Source: Burkholderiales bacterium (lineage in GTDB: Bacteria > Pseudomonadota > Gammaproteobacteria > Burkholderiales > Burkholderiaceae_C). Taken from it: a DNA stretch of 33,942 nucleotides. Position 1 is the stretch's first letter; every line of letters starts with the position of its first letter. The DNA lies in NCBI GenBank assembly GCA_016195825.1, contig JACPYV010000063.1, forward strand, positions 1 through 33,942, written 5' to 3'. Positions 32,286-33,942 of this stretch are shown here, in pieces. The position numbers and the translations under genes are program-made. The notes below the pieces were generated by a model. The model was not told where the DNA came from. It saw nothing but the letters and a program-made list of their open reading frames with translations, and ran no database searches.

Positions 32286-33146
32286 GATAATGGGGTCGGA
32301 GTCGATTATCCTGTGAGGCAGCCTCGCCCGGAGGCTTGAACCAGGAGCCCCGATGGCACGTCTCCCGCGCATGATCCTGCCCGGTCAGCCGCACCACATC
32401 ATCCTGCGCGGCAACAACCGCCAGGCCATCTTCCACAGCGACCACGACCGCCAGCAGCTGCTTGTCACGCTGGCGGAGGTTGCCTCGCAGTACCGTGTGG
32501 CTGTCCATGCCTATGTGCTGATGGACAACCACCTGCACCTGCTGCTGACCCCGCCCACCGCTGAAGCACTCAGCCGCATGATGCAGTCGCTCGGGCGACG
32601 CTACGTGGGCTGGTTCAATGCCCGCCACCAGCGCAGCGGCACGCTGTGGGAGGGGCGCTTCCGCGCCGGCTTGATCGAGGGCGAGCGTCACCTGCTGGCC
32701 TGCATGCGCTACATCGAACTGAACCCGGTACGCGCCGGCCTGTGCACCGAGCCCGCGCAATGGCTCTGGTCCAGCGCCGCTCACCACCTGGGCCTGGCAC
32801 GCAGTTCGCTAGTCACCGAGCACGAGATGTATTGGTCACTGGGCAACACACCCTTCGAGCGCGAGCATGCCTATCGCGAGTTCACTGCCCAGGGTGTGCC
32901 CTCGTCGGAGCAAGCGCAGTTCACAGAAGGGGCGTTGCGAGGGCGCCCCGTGGCCAGCGAGGCTTTCCTGAAGCCCCTGGCTGCCGACCACGAACGCGTC
33001 GTGATGCGCAGGCCCCGGGGGCGCCCTCGGAAAGTGCTGCCGCCACTCGAGACCGACAAGTCAGGCGGCGCTTGACTGTGGCCCTATTTATTTTCATTCG
33101 CAAATGGTGGCTTCATTAATTTAACTCCGACCCCATTTTAATGAAG
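32286..33146. mobile_element. REP/RAYT-type element with hairpin ends between dgt and gltB
   Basis: ATGGGGTCGGAGT (32290-32302) and its exact inverse ACTCCGACCCCAT (33124-33136) flank the transposase gene. Each lies in a hairpin: GATAAT/ATTATC (32286-32291, 32305-32310) on the left and a perfect 9-bp CTTCATTAA/TTAATGAAG (33111-33119, 33138-33146) on the right. This is the organisation expected of REP-associated tyrosine transposase units. No target duplication is evident, as expected for single-strand transposition. Confidence 0.75.
32353..33075 (+). CDS. REP-associated tyrosine transposase (Y1_Tnp / RAYT family)
   Basis: The 240-residue protein has the Y1 HUH-nuclease plan: IILRGNNRQAIF, HAYVLMDNHLHLLL with the metal-binding H60-x-H62 pair, SGTLWEGRFRAGLIE, and the catalytic Tyr120 in CMRYIELNPVRAGL. 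Such enzymes cut and rejoin single-stranded DNA at REP-type hairpins. The C-terminus carries RPRGRPRK (220-227), resembling an AT-hook. AGGAG lies 6 bp ahead of ATG 32353. The gene is intact, with all catalytic residues present. It is flanked by inverted hairpin ends and interrupts the dgt-gltB linkage. Confidence 0.92.
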   Translation: MARLPRMILPGQPHHIILRGNNRQAIFHSDHDRQQLLVTLAEVASQYRVAVHAYVLMDNHLHLLLTPPTAEALSRMMQSLGRRYVGWFNARHQRSGTLWEGRFRAGLIEGERHLLACMRYIELNPVRAGLCTEPAQWLWSSAAHHLGLARSSLVTEHEMYWSLGNTPFEREHAYREFTAQGVPSSEQAQFTEGALRGRPVASEAFLKPLAADHERVVMRRPRGRPRKVLPPLETDKSGGA

Positions 33147-33175
33147 TTGCCGCATTTGCTGCGCTGCAGTAATCT
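33147..33175 (+). promoter_or_regulatory. Candidate gltB promoter abutting the mobile element
   Basis: TTGCCG (33147-33152), a 17-bp spacer and TAATCT (33170-33175) resemble a sigma-70 promoter. The -35 begins one base after the right hairpin of the transposase element, so regulation upstream of -35 may have been replaced by the insertion. Transcription would start near 33182. Confidence 0.45.
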
Positions 33176-33204
33176 CCCGCCCTGTTGTGTTCCAGGAGGG
33201 CGCC

Positions 33205-33942
33205 ATGAGCCACGCTGCGCAGATTCAGTCCGAGATCCAAGACCTCAGCCAGAACGGGCTCTACCGGCCGGCGAATGAAAAGGACGCTTGCGGCCTGGGC
33301 TTCGTGGCCCACATCAAGGGGCAGAAGGCGCACCACATCGTCCAGCAGGGTCTGAAGATCCTCGAAAACCTGGACCACCGCGGTGCGGTGGGCGCCGACA
33401 AGCTGATGGGTGACGGCGCCGGCATCCTGATCCAGATCCCGGACGAGTACTACCGCGCCGAGATGGCCAGGCAGGGCATCACGCTGCCCCCGCCCGGCGA
33501 GTACGGCGTCGGCATGATCTTCCTGCCCAAGGAAGCCGCCTCCCGCCTGGCCTGCGAGCAGGAACTGGCCCGCGCGATCAAGGCCGAAGGCCAGGTGCTG
33601 CTGGGCTGGCGCGACGTGCCGGTGGACCGCGACATGCCCATGTCGCCCACCGTGCGTGAGAAGGAGCCGGTGATCCGCCAGATCTTCATCGGCCGCGGCC
33701 CGGACATCATCGTGCCCGACGCGCTGGAGCGAAAGCTCTACGTCATTCGCAAGACCGCCTCCAGCGCCATCCAGGCGCTCAAGCTCACGCACAGCCGCGA
33801 GTACTACGTGCCCAGCATGAGCTGCCGCACCGTCATCTACAAGGGCCTGCTGCTGGCCGACAAGGTGGGCAAGTACTACCTGGACCTGGCCGACGAGCGC
33901 GTCGTGTCCGCCATCGCGCTGGTCCACCAGCGCTTCTCCACC
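33205..33942 (+). CDS. gltB: Glutamate synthase (NADPH) large subunit, N-terminal part
   Basis: The first 246 codons of gltB are visible before the right edge. After a short propeptide (MSHAAQIQSEIQDLSQNG then LYRPANEKDA) comes CGLGFVAHIKG; Cys29 would become the N-terminal nucleophile of the class-II glutamine amidotransferase domain after self-cleavage. Also visible are LENLDHRGAVGADKLMGDGAGILIQIP and SREYYVPSMSCRTVIYKGLL. The enzyme transfers glutamine amide nitrogen to 2-oxoglutarate in ammonia assimilation. A strong AGGAGG ribosome-binding site (33194-33199) precedes ATG 33205. gltD is expected downstream. Confidence 0.95.
   Translation, partial: MSHAAQIQSEIQDLSQNGLYRPANEKDACGLGFVAHIKGQKAHHIVQQGLKILENLDHRGAVGADKLMGDGAGILIQIPDEYYRAEMARQGITLPPPGEYGVGMIFLPKEAASRLACEQELARAIKAEGQVLLGWRDVPVDRDMPMSPTVREKEPVIRQIFIGRGPDIIVPDALERKLYVIRKTASSAIQALKLTHSREYYVPSMSCRTVIYKGLLLADKVGKYYLDLADERVVSAIALVHQRFST

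Noticed and set aside
1-33942. tRNA, rRNA, CRISPR array or prophage genes
   Set aside because: Looked for on both strands by eye; no cloverleaf with CCA-end context, no regularly spaced repeats and no phage structural or integrase genes were seen.

Overview
The window is GC-rich chromosomal DNA of a Gram-negative betaproteobacterium, most likely order Burkholderiales (Rubrivivax/Roseateles/Leptothrix-like; genus not resolvable by eye). This rests on the Burkholderia-type gsp layout with a divergent gspC, two beta-type porins ending in Phe, a Coq7-type ubiquinone hydroxylase, and the betaproteobacterial order lptM / cyaY / mrcA / pilMNOPQ / aroK / aroB / dgt / gltB.

Layout. (1) 1-6582: type II secretion. 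gspG-H-I-J-K-L-M-N-D run on the minus strand, mostly with stop/start overlaps, and gspC diverges from a 44-bp gap. gspD is cut by the left edge. (2) 6587-9261: minus-strand pair ilvA-cobT; the CobT homologue lacks the usual acidic catalytic residues. (3) 9441-9563: an unannotated small-RNA gene on the minus strand, with promoter, palindromic hairpin, CU-rich anti-Shine-Dalgarno-like linker and loop, and a strong terminator, lying between ilvA and an OsmC-family gene. (4) 9599-13394: OsmC-family protein, coq7 (minus) and two porins, each followed by an intrinsic terminator. (5) 13512-17533: dipeptide/oligopeptide-type ABC transporter (two permeases, two ATPases) with no binding protein in view. 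(6) 17537-20599: the small lipoprotein gene lptM (57 codons), cyaY diverging from it, and mrcA (PBP1a) facing cyaY. (7) 20884-32270: one long plus-strand operon pilM-N-O-P-Q, a 1151-residue Ig-like-repeat lipoprotein, aroK, aroB, dgt. (8) 32286-33146: a REP-type tyrosine transposase between hairpin-forming inverted ends. (9) 33205-33942: start of gltB, cut by the right edge.

The window therefore encodes parts of two secretin machines, type II secretion (GspD and partners) and type IV pilus assembly (PilQ and partners), together with envelope genes (porins, PBP1a, LptM) and shikimate and amino-acid metabolism.

The most noteworthy points are the small RNA, whose linker is perfectly complementary over 9 nt to the ribosome-binding site of the nearby TTG-initiated porin; the large lipoprotein between pilQ and aroK, with six invasin-like repeats and EF-hand-like loops; and the active-site-altered CobT homologue.
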